In this document: one piece after another, positions 1-11,769 of the stretch
Layout of the letters: each line of letters opens with the position of its first letter
How positions within the stretch are numbered: position 1 is the first letter of the stretch
Origin: Lamellibrachia columna
Lineage: Eukaryota > Annelida > Polychaeta > Sabellida > Siboglinidae
Reading direction: 5' to 3'
Assembly: GCA_963662155.1 (NCBI GenBank)
Contig: OY759262.1
Location: 17,622,618-17,686,617 of the forward strand
Length of the DNA stretch: 64,000 bases
Made by a program: the position numbers and the translations under genes
The notes under the pieces: model-generated
Told to the model about the DNA's origin: nothing
What the model saw: only the letters and a program-made list of their open reading frames with translations
Databases searched by the model: none

Positions 1-1606
1 GAAAATAATTATGTTATATATTTTATTAGGTTGCGGTAAAATCACGTTTTGGCACATTTTCGACATTATTCAATACAATGTGTAATACCACTTCAGTAAA
101 ATTTGGCCAAGCGTTTCATGTATTATTGATCTATATGACAAGTAGAACACGTTCTGGGTCCCGTGTATATTTGTGAAACATCTGACATAACAACAATTAC
201 GTCTGCAGCAAGAATAGTTCTTGATAACATAATCAGTCATACGAGGAGATGTATTTACTATCCAGATATAACACGTTTAGGAATAATGTAATGTTATATG
301 CTTGTATTATCTAATGAATAATATAAGAAATATGCATTACAATTTTTACTAATTATTTTATGTCATTTATCAGGTCATGGAAAACAACATTATACCTAAG
401 TTTTGACCATGTTCAATATTTGACCAAAAAGGATAATGTCAACCCAGTTAAACTTGGCCATTATTTTTTTTTATTATTTACCCTTATGGAAAGGTAAAAT
501 ATATTGGTGTTCACGAGCAACCTTTTAAAATATCTTACATAGTAACAGCTACGTTAGCAGCATAATTAATAAAACTGTTATCAAAATCTACATTTTATCC
601 ACAAGGGATAATTTCGTTTCAGTTAAATTTGGCCGAAATGCATTCTTCATCTCTATATACAATAAAAAAGCATAGACGTGCCAAGATGAAAATTATGGTT
701 TGCTATCTAAAATCTACAACAAATTTGCAACACACGTTGTTCAGCACAGAGCGATACTTGTATTCGGCTAACATTATACTGTTCGGCTCTTTTAAATGTT
801 CTTTAAACAAACATTCATCATTTGTATTTATCATTGGTATATAGGACATTGTTTCAACCGACAGTATAATGTGTGTGTTGGTTTCATGCTACGCAGATGG
901 ATGCGCAGATAGTTTGATTGTAGTTGGCAACTTTAATAAAAGGTCTTTTATAACAAGTACTATTTGGTAACTAATTAACAGACAGTCAGGACTAGCCTCA
1001 ACAGGATATAAAATATATTAATATGGAGTGAAACTACTAACAAAATTATTATCAGGTGCACTATTTATGTGCTATTGCATATGCAATACATCGGACGAGT
1101 AACTTCGCGAGGACCCTTATTGTTTGATTGTAGTTGGCAACTTTAATAAAAGGTCTTTTACAACAAGTACTATTTGGTAACAAATCAGAAAACAGTCAGG
1201 ACTAGCCTCAATAGGTTTAACATATATTAATATGGAGTGAAACTACTAAGCAAAATGATTATCAGGTGCATTATTTATGTGCTATTGCATATGCAATACA
1301 TCGGACGAGTAACTTCACCAGGACCCATGTCGTTCTCGCTTTGTTCGCCACGTCCCTGGTCTGTTTTAACGTTGAATAAAATATATCTGCTACGGATTTT
1401 ACAGTGATTATGTTCGTTTGTCCAACATATATGTTTTCATAGAATCTGCTTTGCCAATAATAATAATTATTACTACCCGATTGCAACAATAATTTTTTTA
1501 TAATGTCGACTCTTGGTTGTTTTACTTTGTGATGTTCGTGCATCGCTATCAATCTTAGTCCGACATGAAGTAACATTCTCGTTCTATTTATCCACTTGCG
1601 GTACAG
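1..1606 (+). other. Intron of family copy A, upstream of the first chitin-binding exon
   Basis: This AT-rich stretch aligns with 12187-13599 before the same exon of copy B, and more loosely with about 31705-32912 of copy C. It is therefore intron sequence between the TSP1 exon, which lies outside the window for copy A, and the first chitin-binding exon. The short open frames here are not conserved between copies and I treat them as chance. It contains a tandem duplication at 913-1332. Confidence 0.7.
913..1332 (+). repeat. 210-bp tandem duplication inside the copy A intron
   Basis: The sequence beginning TTTGATTGTAGTTGGCAAC at 913 recurs at 1123 and the two units stay alignable to about 1332. 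Copies B and C carry one unit, so the duplication is private to copy A. Confidence 0.8.
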
Positions 1607-3788
1607 TTGATTGCCCGATGGTGTCCGGCGCCGACAGCGTGTACGGCATCGTAGCGGATCCGTGCGACTGTCAGAACTACTACCAGTGCGAGTACAACAC
1701 AACGACCCAGTTGTACATCGCCTACCAGCGATCATGCAACCCGTGTGAGGTGTGGGACCAGGGTGTGCTGACTTGTATCAAAGTACCTGGCGACTGCACG
1801 TTCAACCCCTCTACACAAGGGATTGGTAAGACTGAGGAACCGTCTCGTTCGCAGATGTTTCTTGTTCGGTTGAAGCGTGTGTGAAAACAGTTGTTCGGAC
1901 GATGTTCAAATGCAAATGCCTGTCTACGTTGAGTCAGTAGAGCCAAGCTCACATTACAATTAAATACATCGAAGAGTAAAAAAGGTATCTTCTTCGTTAG
2001 AACAGATTAATATATTAAAATAGATGGTAAGTTACATATTTAAGAATTGCGAGATATCGAAGCATATGCACCATTGTATTGGTAAATCGTAAAAGTGTAT
2101 TGCAAAATGAAAAATGTTTCATTTTATATTTCCGTTTATGCTGTGTGTCTTTGTGCTTTTGTTTCTACCCGGGTCGTCCAGCGACGCTGCTTTCGTCACA
2201 TTGCATAGAACTTGTCTTACTGCGTGTTTCAGGCGAATGCCCACTGAGAGAGGTCGCAGGCAACGACAGACAGTTCATGCTGGGCAACGAAACTATGGAC
2301 TGTGCACCAGGCACTATGTTCAACCTCTCACTTTGCACGTGTGTGCGATATGAACCTTGTAAGTGTTATTATTGATATAAATATGTTGTTGATGTCATAC
2401 GAATTAATGTGACGGGTAGTCCTACCAAGCGACAATTCAGAATAGTTTAATCTTTGTTTGATACCGATTGCTTCCATACTATGTTTCATGCATTGAAAGC
2501 GCGAAAGTATATTTATGTAACTACCATCACGAATACATTTTTGTTGTTGTCTTATCCCGGAATCACCCGAACGAACTCTCATACAAAACGCTCGTTTTAT
2601 TCATGATTTCGGTCAGCTGTTTGGTGGCCAAGGTGATATGTCAAAACTATTTACTACAACCACTTTGTGCATGGCAGTCATATAAAATGAAGTACCATAT
2701 CATGTTAAATGGCTATGTTCATTTCTATATATCATATTTAGTGCTACTTGCCATGAGTCCACGAAAAAAATATATTCCATGGCGTCTCACGGCGAGATTC
2801 ATCATTAGGGCATATTATTTTCCAATAGCGAACAGTGGTCCGGCATTCGTTTGCACCACATCGTCACACTAACGTTATATATGTATAGTGATGTGAAACC
2901 CAATCAAAACAATTTTAAGGGATGCTGTGCAGCTTGAGGGAATTGCTCATCCGTAGTGCCAATATGTAATGTTCCTACGTTTCTCTATTGGGAATTTTAT
3001 CTACCGTTACGTATATGTATTTAACATTACATTGAGCTATGAAAAGGTGAACTACCGTTAGTTGTACGACTGTGGTCGGTTTGCAAATTAACGTTGACGC
3101 ATCGAGGTGGAAGATCTCTGAAATCCCAATTAAACTGACACCAGTTGTTTAATGTGTCAGTTGTACTTGCAAGTCAGTTGTACTTGCATGATGGCATGCA
3201 GATACATGCATGTGATCCACATCTTTTCTCGCCCAGACGAATCCGAAATGGAAGAAATCACGAGCGTGATGTTCAATGGAGCAGTCTCGGCCTCAAAGGG
3301 TCTGTGGCTCTTCAACCAGAACGTCCAACTGAGTAGCGACGATTGTATGGATGGCGAATGCGGCTTCTTCAACAGCAGTGCCCAGTCGAAGCTGGAGCTC
3401 GCCTACTTCAGCAACGCCTTCGACCGCTTCGAGTCGTTCTCCGTGAGACTCTTCTTCAAGAGATCCGCCGGTGTGTCTGGTGTACGATCTCTGCTCGACA
3501 ACTCCGAGTGCAGCATCGACGGTTCCGTGGTTGCCCAGTCTGACGCAAGTGCCGCGGTGGGCTACTTCGCAAACTCGACCGGCTCCCAGGCTTCGTTCGA
3601 CATTGCTGTACGTAGGACCAATGCATTAGAAAAAAATACTATATTTATTGTAATATAATTTTCTATAGAGAACGTGTCTTCCGAATAACATCAAACGTAT
3701 ATCTGTGACACACAATTGTACCAATACATATATGCAAAAAGTCGCAAGCACGAACGCACACGCTCAGGCATGCACGCACCCATAGACA

Positions 3789-3863
<75 letters not shown>

Positions 3864-4914
3864 CTGATATATATATATAGGTGTTTTGTTGATTCAACCA
3901 TTCTTTTAAGAAAGACACTTTTTTGACAAGTGCTTTGTAAGGTGATCAATAGCCCTGTGCAGTTTCACAATACAGTTGTGTTCCCGTCTGTTCCAGGCTG
4001 CCGCCGATATATGGAACCAACTCGTGATGTCGTACGACGGTCAGGTTGCCAGCTTCTACCTGAACAAGGATCTCGTCTCCTCACAGGACCTCGGTGGTGC
4101 GTTACTATATAATTTATTGTAACAGATTCGCTCGGAGGTAAACCAATACATAAAAAATAGCTGAATAAAACAGCATAACAAACATTTCTTTGCTTAGTTG
4201 CCACAAACCGGCTTCTTCTGATATAAATATAACAACCATTCTTTCGTTTGCTTTGGAAACACTCATATGTAGATGTATCATTAAACTGATATATACGGTT
4301 ATCTATCAAACGGAATAGTGAGTTACATGACTGTTTGTGACGCTTCCATGCAATTGGTGAAAACATAATGCATTATTTTGTGCAGGGCGACTGAACCGCG
4401 TGAAGGCCCCGTTGGTGTTCGGTGGTTGCGTGTGTGGCGGCGACTGTTACTTCGACGGATTCATGGATTCGGTACGTGCGTTTGATGACATTGAGGCAGT
4501 TTCGTGTTGACATATATTTTAACATTGTCTTTTGGTTAGATACTTTCTATATTATTTATTTATTTCAGCAAAACTGTGCTAAACTTGTTCGTCTTAGTGG
4601 TATCTCTGCATAATGTTTTTTCGACGCTAAAACTTATTCATTCGTCAATCAAAATTATTTTTATATCAGTGCCATCACTATTTTAAGTATTGTGAATATT
4701 ATTTGGAAGTCACTCGAACAATGTTATGAATATATATCAACTTGTAAACTATTTAAAAACATGTCAGAATAGCGCTATGAAATATAATTTACTAGATACT
4801 CTAGTACCATAGATTAATTTTTTATTCTGTCCACAGATCTGTTTCCTCAAAGGAGCAATGGGCCAAGCCGATGTCGACTACTTGTACGACAACCCAAGCG
4901 AATGTCTCCCTTAA
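1607..4914 (+). CDS. Family copy A: secreted chitin-binding/LamG protein, 5' end outside window
   Basis: Six spliced coding exons are visible: 1607-1825, 2233-2358, 3237-3607, 3997-4096, 4386-4471 and 4837-4914. All have AG/GT borders and the same phases and lengths (219, 126, 371, 100, 86, 78) as copy C. The first encodes a ChtBD2/peritrophin-like domain ([13 protein letters not shown], then RSCNPCEVW). The second encodes a shorter cysteine module ([16 protein letters not shown]). The last four encode a laminin-G-like jelly roll ending DNPSECLP and a stop. The signal-peptide and TSP1 exons seen in copy C should lie left of the window. No internal stop or frameshift is present. Differences from copy C include V for G in the first domain, Y for D at the junction with the LamG exon, and I for T in exon 7. 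The role (extracellular, chitin binding, perhaps shell or cuticle matrix) is inferred from the domains. Confidence 0.85.
3789..3861. repeat. (CA)n microsatellite in copy A intron
   Basis: A nearly pure CA tract lies between LamG exons 6 and 7. A CA/GCAC tract sits at the same place in copies B (15786-15880) and C (34880-34985), so the microsatellite predates the duplication. Open frames of alternating C and V or T and H here are artefacts. Confidence 0.95.
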
Positions 4915-5309
4915 GCAAGGAAAGCACAATACGACTTACTACAGGATATGATAAAAATGTGAGAAACCCGCACATTTCAACGAATGACTGCGAATTTAAT
5001 GTAACAATGTATAACCATCGTAATAAAATGTTATTGCATTGAAAACATTCTGCCCTTTCTTTGTGTTGCGTATATTTATATCGCATTATTGTACCAAGCA
5101 ACACATGGGAAAGAACGTGTGTGAGAGTTTCAAGAAATACAAACAAAAACACTGGTGCAGGATACTAGCTTGACAACGTGATCCTTCTATGCTATGTTCC
5201 ATAGCTTGCAATTTTAACTTCCTAAATATAGAGCTTGGAACTACTTTATTAGATATATACTATACTGCCAGCTTTTCTGATAACCCAACCAGTGTCTGAT
5301 CACGACCTT
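4915..5309 (+). other. 3' UTR and flank of copy A, with poly(A) signal at 5022-5027
   Basis: AATAAA at 5022 lies 108 bases after the stop codon and is conserved at the same place in copies B (17351) and C (36215). The flank to about 5300 aligns with 17245-17650 and 36108-36450, so it belongs to the tandem unit. No other gene is seen. Confidence 0.7.
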
Positions 5310-6160
5310 ACATTGAAGTGTTCGAGTTGCTGGTGTCAGCAAATATATCAGCAACGTAGGCAACTTGCAGCATCCACATCCACTGAATCTGAAAATTGTT
5401 TTGGTCAAGGGGTGATCTCCCCAACAAGAAGATATGTTTTACTTCTTCGCGCAATGCCATCCCTCGTTGAAACACCTTTCCTCGCGATAGCCACCTCACA
5501 TCGAAGTGATACAGTAAAATACATGCCAAAATCGGTGCACATCCCTTTGAAGAGAATAGAATTCAGAGACCCATGAAATTCACCAATTGAATGACTTCTT
5601 GCATCACAACTGTAAACTCTAGAATTAATGCATTAATTAAGATTAACCAGATGTAGGAAACAGTGACAAAGAATGACTTCTTAATTGGCTTCCTTCACTC
5701 GAGCAGTGTGCAACAGCGATGTTCTCCTAAATTCGCTGATGCACAATCACAACACACACTGAAGCACTGATACCACGTCAAACATCTTCCTTTATGAATG
5801 GATCCACAATCTTGAAAATATCTTCTCCCCTTGTGGAGGTGAGCAACGGCCGGCAAAATAAGAGCCCTTTTTCTATATCGTTTGGACCTCGATAGCGAAC
5901 TTATGCCATGAGTTGGGCATCGTCACTAATTTTGGTCGATTTATCCAATGAAGACAGCATTGCCCACTCGTATTGATAGCTGCACTTACCTGAACCGTGT
6001 CGATAGCTGCTGGTTTCACCAATTCTTCACGAATGGTTTGTGGCTTCTTCCATTTTTTGGTCCGCCAAGTCACAACATATTAAGCCAGTGTAGTTTGTTG
6101 GACGGAATAGACCACTATATTGGTCGGAAAATGAATTCGCTGTCGCTTCATTTGTAGTTC
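5310..6160 (-). mobile_element. hAT-superfamily transposase relic (SCAND3/ZMYM-like type), unit A
   Basis: Read on the minus strand, scattered frames carry hAT-transposase landmarks. Near 6060-5990 is KKPQTIREELVKPAAID; near 5530-5450 is FDVRWLSRGKVFQRG; near 5370-5310 is MLQVAYVADIFAD. These blocks appear in the order known for hAT proteins of the SCAND3/ZBED/ZMYM kind. Frameshifts and stops break the frame, so it is dead. The same relic lies at about 36830-37760 after copy C and, truncated, at 17650-17880 after copy B. It was therefore already present in the ancestral tandem unit. Confidence 0.75.
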
Positions 6161-6884
6161 CTTCTTTGGAAGAAACTTCGCAGTTTGGTCACGAAAATAC
6201 TGTAATTTCCATTCAGTTGTCGCTTGAGTTCTTCTTCTCAATCTTCTTCTTTGTCGGTATAAAGATATCGCTGACGAAATATCAACTGATTAAAGATGCT
6301 TATAAGATAAATAGATTGTTAATGTACAAATGTGTTTTAATTGTATCTGCTGCGAGTGGGTTTGTCGAGTTAAGTCGAGATTCATGTCGTTGGTAGTGAA
6401 AAAGTAGATGGGTAACGGAGTGAGGCTTAGGAAGAAATATAACGCTACAACATCTCATTCGATGGCCTTGCTATCAATCTGGAGTATATCGCAGACTATA
6501 AACATCGTATGCATGGAAATAGAGATAGTTTAACAATTGCACGCTAAATCCCATCAATCGCCTTGTATACATTTTTTTCTAACATTCGTGGATGCTACTA
6601 TCTATTACAACTATTGTTAAACCATTTTACACGACAAACGCAGGGAAAAAGCTTACAAGGAAGGTGTGTTATATTGTGCAGACGATATAACTATATATAG
6701 CAGCTTGTATAATTGGTATTATTTTTTGGCCTTTTTGTATAGGCAACATTTAGATATTTCATTACTACGTCAACAAAGGATAATAAGCGGCATTTATTTA
6801 TCAATCATCTGGAAGTCGACCTTTCGATTATTGACGCAGAACTTGATATGCTGCTAACTGTGCTTGTGAATACGTGACAGCCAT
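6161..6884. other. No recognisable gene
   Basis: AT-rich sequence between the hAT relic and a LINE relic. Parts align with 37760-38270 downstream of copy C, so it belongs to the duplicated unit. I see no conserved open frame or RNA structure. Confidence 0.5.
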
Positions 6885-7085
6885 GTCGTCCGACTTCTGG
6901 TGACATCCGCGATGAGCTGTCCATAACCACTCCTGTATCTTTTTGTTAATATCAAATCGTCCGTCGACACCTTTGTTGTATCCGTGATCTCATCCAACCA
7001 TCTAATCTGGGGTCGTACTCACTTCCGTTTGCCTTCACCCATTCTTGTCATTATCTTCTTATCCATCCTGTCACCTTCGACACGA
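6885..7085 (-). mobile_element. Degenerate 3' end of a LINE reverse-transcriptase frame
   Basis: The minus strand reads RWLDEITDTTK and then GQLIADVTRSRTTW, interrupted by a stop and a frame change. This is the type of C-terminal tail found downstream of the reverse transcriptase in several animal non-LTR elements. A second copy with the same order (RWMDEITDTTK) is at 38280-38490, at the equivalent place after copy C. Confidence 0.55.
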
Positions 7086-7254
7086 ATGATGTATTTAAGA
7101 TTTCGGCCAAGATATTACCTCATCTTTGGATCTGAACGTTGATGGAGGTGTTGTGGCTGATGCATACGACACAGGTTTACGTCGGATTGTCGATCACCGC
7201 GGTCTCTTGCGGGAGACGACTGTACCAACGCGACCAACGCGACCAACCGTATGT

Positions 7255-7267
7255 TACTCACGCGCGC

Positions 7268-7298
<31 letters not shown>

Positions 7299-7315
7299 TG
7301 TGTGTGTGTGTGTGT
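7255..7315. repeat. (GTGC)n/(GT)n microsatellite
   Basis: A short CG-rich alternating tract followed by GTGC tetramers and GT dimers. The equivalent position in the other segmental copy, 23530-23720, is much longer. Confidence 0.9.
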
Positions 7316-8496
7316 GCAAACGCGGGAACATCGCCCGAACTGTCGGTCTGATGTCATCGATGACGTCGTCAGCTTGCTCGCCCCAGCCGGATGTGACATC
7401 GACGCCGTCAATGCCGATGGTTTCATGACCCTCTGCTGCACTGACAGCGACGTGTCTTCTGTTACTGAAGTATCGAAGCGTTACGCGCGCATGGAAATGC
7501 TGTTCGAACAATTCGACCAAGGTTTCGGCTAGCAGATAAACACTGACCACAGGGCAAGATACGTAGGAGTAGTGACCTCGCACGCAAACACTGCATGGGA
7601 CATTTGTAGCATGAATATAATGGATATATTCTGGCCGCTTGTATTGTTTCTGCAATGCACATGTTTCAATGTACATTTTTATATGATGTGTAATGCAAAA
7701 GACACAAGGAGGGGTGTATAGGCTGCGGAAGCAGAAAAGTAATTGTTAAATACTGCCAAATACTGCAATATATCAGAAGGGAAGGATGTGGAAGGATCGG
7801 TACACATACATGTTGTATGGTACTAATAACCTAAATTGTAAAACTGTGTTCGCCACCCTAACAGGAGATGCGATTACGAGTTAGCCGCCTTGTGGCGATA
7901 TTGTTTTGTCCACCCTGATTTGTAGGGTGCTGCCAGTGCTGCTAATTTATCGTAATCAGTGCGAATGAACACTTTACTCTATCCAATATACACTGTTACT
8001 TAAGTAACGTTGCTTCGCGTCCACTAGTTTTTCTGCTTTCCCTACTTTAGATAAGAACACCGTTCATAAGCATTTACTATTTTACAAACTTGGACTGCTC
8101 TTGCTGTATTAATGCAACATCAATAATTCTTTCCCAAGCTTGCAGTGCAATAAGAGCAGCAAAGACGTCATTAAGCACGAGGCCAAACGCCGAGAGGTAC
8201 TTTCCTAGAATGCTCACATCTATATGGTCATTTTCGCACGGTATCCGAATAAAACTGACATTATCCTTACAAATAGACTAGGTGTATATTATCTGCCCCG
8301 CAGAGGTGTTGATTTGTAATCGATCCTCGTACCACGCGCGAGACACGAGTAGGTTGTCCGCAGCAGTTGAATCGTGCATGCGATACGCACCGACTGGGCT
8401 TCTACGTGTGTAAACGACTTAGTCACAGTTGCATGTCTAAGACAGTCACTTCTGTCATGTGCCTTTAATGAAATCAAAGTCGAGTGGACAATTCAA

Positions 8497-9518
8497 ATTT
8501 ATAACAAGATTTAACAAGATTGCCATTGCAAAAAACAAGTTCCAGATGGAAAGTGGACAACGAAGCCATATGTTTATCGAGAGTCCAACAATTTTATCAT
8601 TTATGTGTAGCCCGCCCTTATCAAATGTCTGTCAATTCTATGTTTAAATATATTCACACTACTAGCATTAACACAATCATTTGGCAGTTTGTTCCAATCC
8701 TTTATCACCCTCTGTGAGAAAGAGTACTTTCTCTAGTTCAACCTACACTGCTCCTTAACTAATGCTGCTTTGTGTCCTCTGGTTCTACTGCCTGTTTTAA
8801 GTTTGAAGAACATATTCCTATCAACATACTCATAACCGTTCACTATTTTAAACAATTCTACTTGGTCTCCTCTTGGTCTCCTGGTCTCTAGTGTTGTCAA
8901 ACCACATTGTAATAAGCGACTTTTGTAAGTAAGATCTCAATTCTGGAATAATTTTAGTTGCTCTTCGTTTTATTCTTTCTAGCTTGTCTATGTCCTTTTT
9001 ACGATACGGCCTCCATGCTTGAATACAATATTCCAAATGTGGTCTAACTATTGCTTTGTACAGGGGTACAATTAGCTGTTTCTCCTTATATATGATATTT
9101 CTCCTAATTGGCCTTATAATTTGATTTCCTATTGAAGCAGCAATCCCACATTGCTCTGAAACTTTCATGTCAGCCCTTAATGTTACTCCTAAGTCCTTTT
9201 CTTGTGTGGTTCTACCTAGTACAGCATGCCCCATTTCATATTCTTCGTCCATGTTTCAATGTCCTATGCGTACACATTTACACTTCCCAAAATTTAATAA
9301 CATTTGCCATTTTTTTGACCATTTAACTAATTTATCTAGATCATCCTCTAAACTTTGTTTATCTGTATCATTTGTAACCTTTCTGAATATTTTTGTGTCA
9401 TCTGCAAATTTGAGAAATTTGCTTGATATGTCATCTTCTAAATCATTTATATGTATTAAAAACAGTATTGGGCCTAATACTGATCTTTGTGATACCCCAC
9501 TCAAAACCGATTTCCAGT
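8497..9518 (-). mobile_element. 5'-truncated CR1/L2-like LINE, reverse-transcriptase tail
   Basis: Minus-strand frames encode VLGPILFLIHINDLED, then the catalytic KFADDTKIF block, LVKWSKKWQMLLNFGKCK, and then EKDLGVTLRADMK and IVRPHLEYCIQAWRPYRKK. An in-frame stop lies at the RIGH/NMDEEY boundary near 9255, so it is dead. The 3' part matches the LINE pieces at 59.2 and 63.7 kb. Comparison with the duplicated segment gives an empty site near 24925, which fixes the insert ends to within a few bases. Confidence 0.85.
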
Positions 9519-9847
9519 TTTAAACGAAAGGTAGAAGTGACTGACTTCAAAAAAGCGTTTGCAATGTTTATTTAATAATCTTCTAATAATCTTATAAGGT
9601 AGGCCTTTTGTTTTGTTTTTTAATTAAGATGTTACCTGCTTGTCCTAACACATTCCAGTCTATACGTATTTACAATTATTGTTGTTAATTTTTGCGACGA
9701 CTACTTCAAGAATTGCAGTGACCAGTTCACTATTAATGATGTCCCGTCGAGTGACTCGGTCGTTGGTTTACACAGTCTGGATAGTTGCTTCCGCATTCGG
9801 TAGTCAGCACGGCAACGGCGTGAGAGACACACTGCTTGTCACGCTGT

Positions 9848-9945
9848 CTATCTTGGTGGTGGTGGTTGTTGTTGTGGTGGTGTTGGTGGTGGTGGTGGTA
9901 GTTGTGACGCTGGTGCTGGTGGTTGTGCGATGGCGGTGGTGGTGA
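9848..9945. repeat. Imperfect (GGT/TGT)n tract
   Basis: A G/T-only trinucleotide-like tract, matched by the longer tract at 26608-26825 in the other segmental copy. It creates low-complexity V- and G-rich open frames that I do not call genes. Confidence 0.9.
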
Positions 9946-10080
9946 TGGTTGTCAATAGACCCAACTTCAAAGTTGGTATAACTGAAACGTTGTGAAACGT
10001 AATATAGCTGGATGTCTTTACCTGGCCCGTATTGTGCCCACTATTATTGCGTAGGCATTACGAATGGTCCCTTGCCCTAC

Positions 10081-10183
10081 ACCAGCCAGTCAGTCAGTCA
10101 GTCAGACAGTCAGTCAATCATTCAATCATTCAGTCAGTCAGTCAGTCAGTCACTCAGTCAGTCAGTCAGTCAGTCAGTCAGTT
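10081..10183. repeat. (CAGT)n microsatellite
   Basis: Tetramer repeats of CAGT with a few CAAT/CATT interruptions. No equivalent tract is visible in the other segmental copy. Confidence 0.95.
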
Positions 10184-10730
10184 AATTGATTAATTATATA
10201 GCTAAAACTACACTTTTAGAAGAGCGATGATGCTTCGGCTTAGCTGAATTGTCGAGGCCCTTCGACTTGTTCTAGTGTTATAATATTCTATCCCAATATC
10301 TTATTGCTTGATGATGTTTGGGATAAACGTTATATCCCAAACAACTCAATATATTTTGTTTTAATGACAACCATCACAGTTGAAGAAACTATAGCAATTT
10401 TCGCACGCCGCTGTAACCATGGATTGATTAATACGTGGCTAACTGTCGCCCGTTTTCAAGGCAATATTTCAAAAGTCACATTGCATAGATACTATATAAA
10501 AAAATATATCAAACTATAGGTATGCCGTACTTATACATTGAACATGCCCCGGAGGGACCACGCAATACATTGCCAGAATAACATCTTTGATAACTGATCT
10601 ATTATTCTATTCTTCTAAAAATATACCCTTTGCAATTGAACGTATTGAACTATGCAAACTTTTCCTTGAACAGGAGTCATATTCCACACGTTACGCAATA
10701 GTAGACCCTTTTAAAGTTGAAAGCCCAGTA

Positions 10731-10822
10731 CCCAATAAAAACATATACATCTTAATGCATAAAAATTCAATGTTCCGTGATATATATATATATATTTATA
10801 TATATATATATATATAATTATA

Positions 10823-10869
<47 letters not shown>

Positions 10870-11052
10870 CTTATATATTATAATTATATACTATATATAT
10901 ATATATATATATATATAGGTCCAATAAAATATATAACTTTTTACGCATAAATAATATTTGGTGTGTCGTGATTTATATATATATATATATATATATAAAT
11001 CACCACACACTAAATATTATTTATGCGTTAAAATGTATATATTTTTATTGCA

Positions 11053-11095
<43 letters not shown>
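10731..11095. repeat. (AT)n tracts with a long palindrome and repeated 55-bp arm
   Basis: A roughly 60-bp sequence at 10916-10980 (containing ACGCATAAATAATATTTGG) is present as its reverse complement at 10990-11056, with a (TA)n centre, forming a long hairpin. A third diverged arm precedes at 10731-10790 and a fourth lies at 27566-27630. (AT)n tracts adjoin each arm. It may be a MITE-like fold-back element whose core became a microsatellite. Confidence 0.7.
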
Positions 11096-11097
<2 letters not shown>

Positions 11098-11204
11098 TTG
11101 TGTGTGTATATTAGCTAAAGTTACACAAATATGTAACCTTATTCAGCTTACCGAACAAAATGTTGAAAGGTTGGTTAGACAACCAATTGATCTTCGGAAA
11201 TGCG

Positions 11205-11450
11205 AAATTGCGAAGGAACTTGCTTCGACTGAAATAACAGTTAAAATCTCTCCTCTACCCTTTGTTTCTAGTCTTGGTGGAAGTTCGGATTAACTTCTTT
11301 TTCGCTGATTTTGAGTCGATACCGACGACCGCGTGAACTTATGACCCACTGCCTTTGACGGTTCGCCCACACAGTTCATGTGCGTAGGAAGAGGATCGCT
11401 TACGTTGGGACACCTCTGTGACGAAGGTAACGACGATGTTGAAGGAATAG
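11205..11450 (-). promoter_or_regulatory. Inverted promoter/5' UTR relic of the gene family, TATA lost
   Basis: On the minus strand this region aligns with 30370-30620, the promoter and first 5' UTR of copy C, including GTAGGA(C/A)GAGGATCGCTTACG (reverse strand) and AGTTCACGCGGTCG. Where copy C has GGTATATAAGTTCACG, this relic has GGGTCATAAGTTCACG, so the TATA box is lost. It points away from copy B and cannot serve it. The same relic is at 28020-28245. Confidence 0.7.
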
Positions 11451-11769
11451 GTGCGAACAAAGTTGTTTTATGCTGGTTTCGAAGGACCACTGGGTACTTA
11501 TATTAAGCTTATGTTACACTTGTCAGGACGTTCCGGTCACACATGTTTGGGTAGGTCATTGGGTCAAAATCTTCTGTTTGTCTTCTTTGTGTTATTCGCT
11601 AAACGTCAGCCACAGCATTTTATTGATTTGTTTACTAAACCACGGTCGGACTTCGGAGATTGCTTGTGCGATTCGAAGAAATACAGAAGCCGTGTTTGCG
11701 AGGCCGAGCCTTGTGTGGGCGACTACGTGGATAGCGAAGAATGCGAATGTGTTCCCTTGAACCCAGCAG

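Larger units (their letters stand above)
7255..11640 (+). repeat. Segmental duplication, left copy
   Basis: This block aligns in order with 23525-28427. The pairs are 7320-8495 with 23750-24925; 9519-9800 with 24927-25220; 9848-10060 with 26608-26940; 10520-10760 with 27295-27510; and 11100-11640 with 27905-28427. The left copy carries a LINE insertion at 8497-9518. The right copy carries about 1.4 kb extra at 25220-26590. At its right end the left copy runs into the TSP1 exon of gene copy B, while the right copy does not. Confidence 0.75.
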
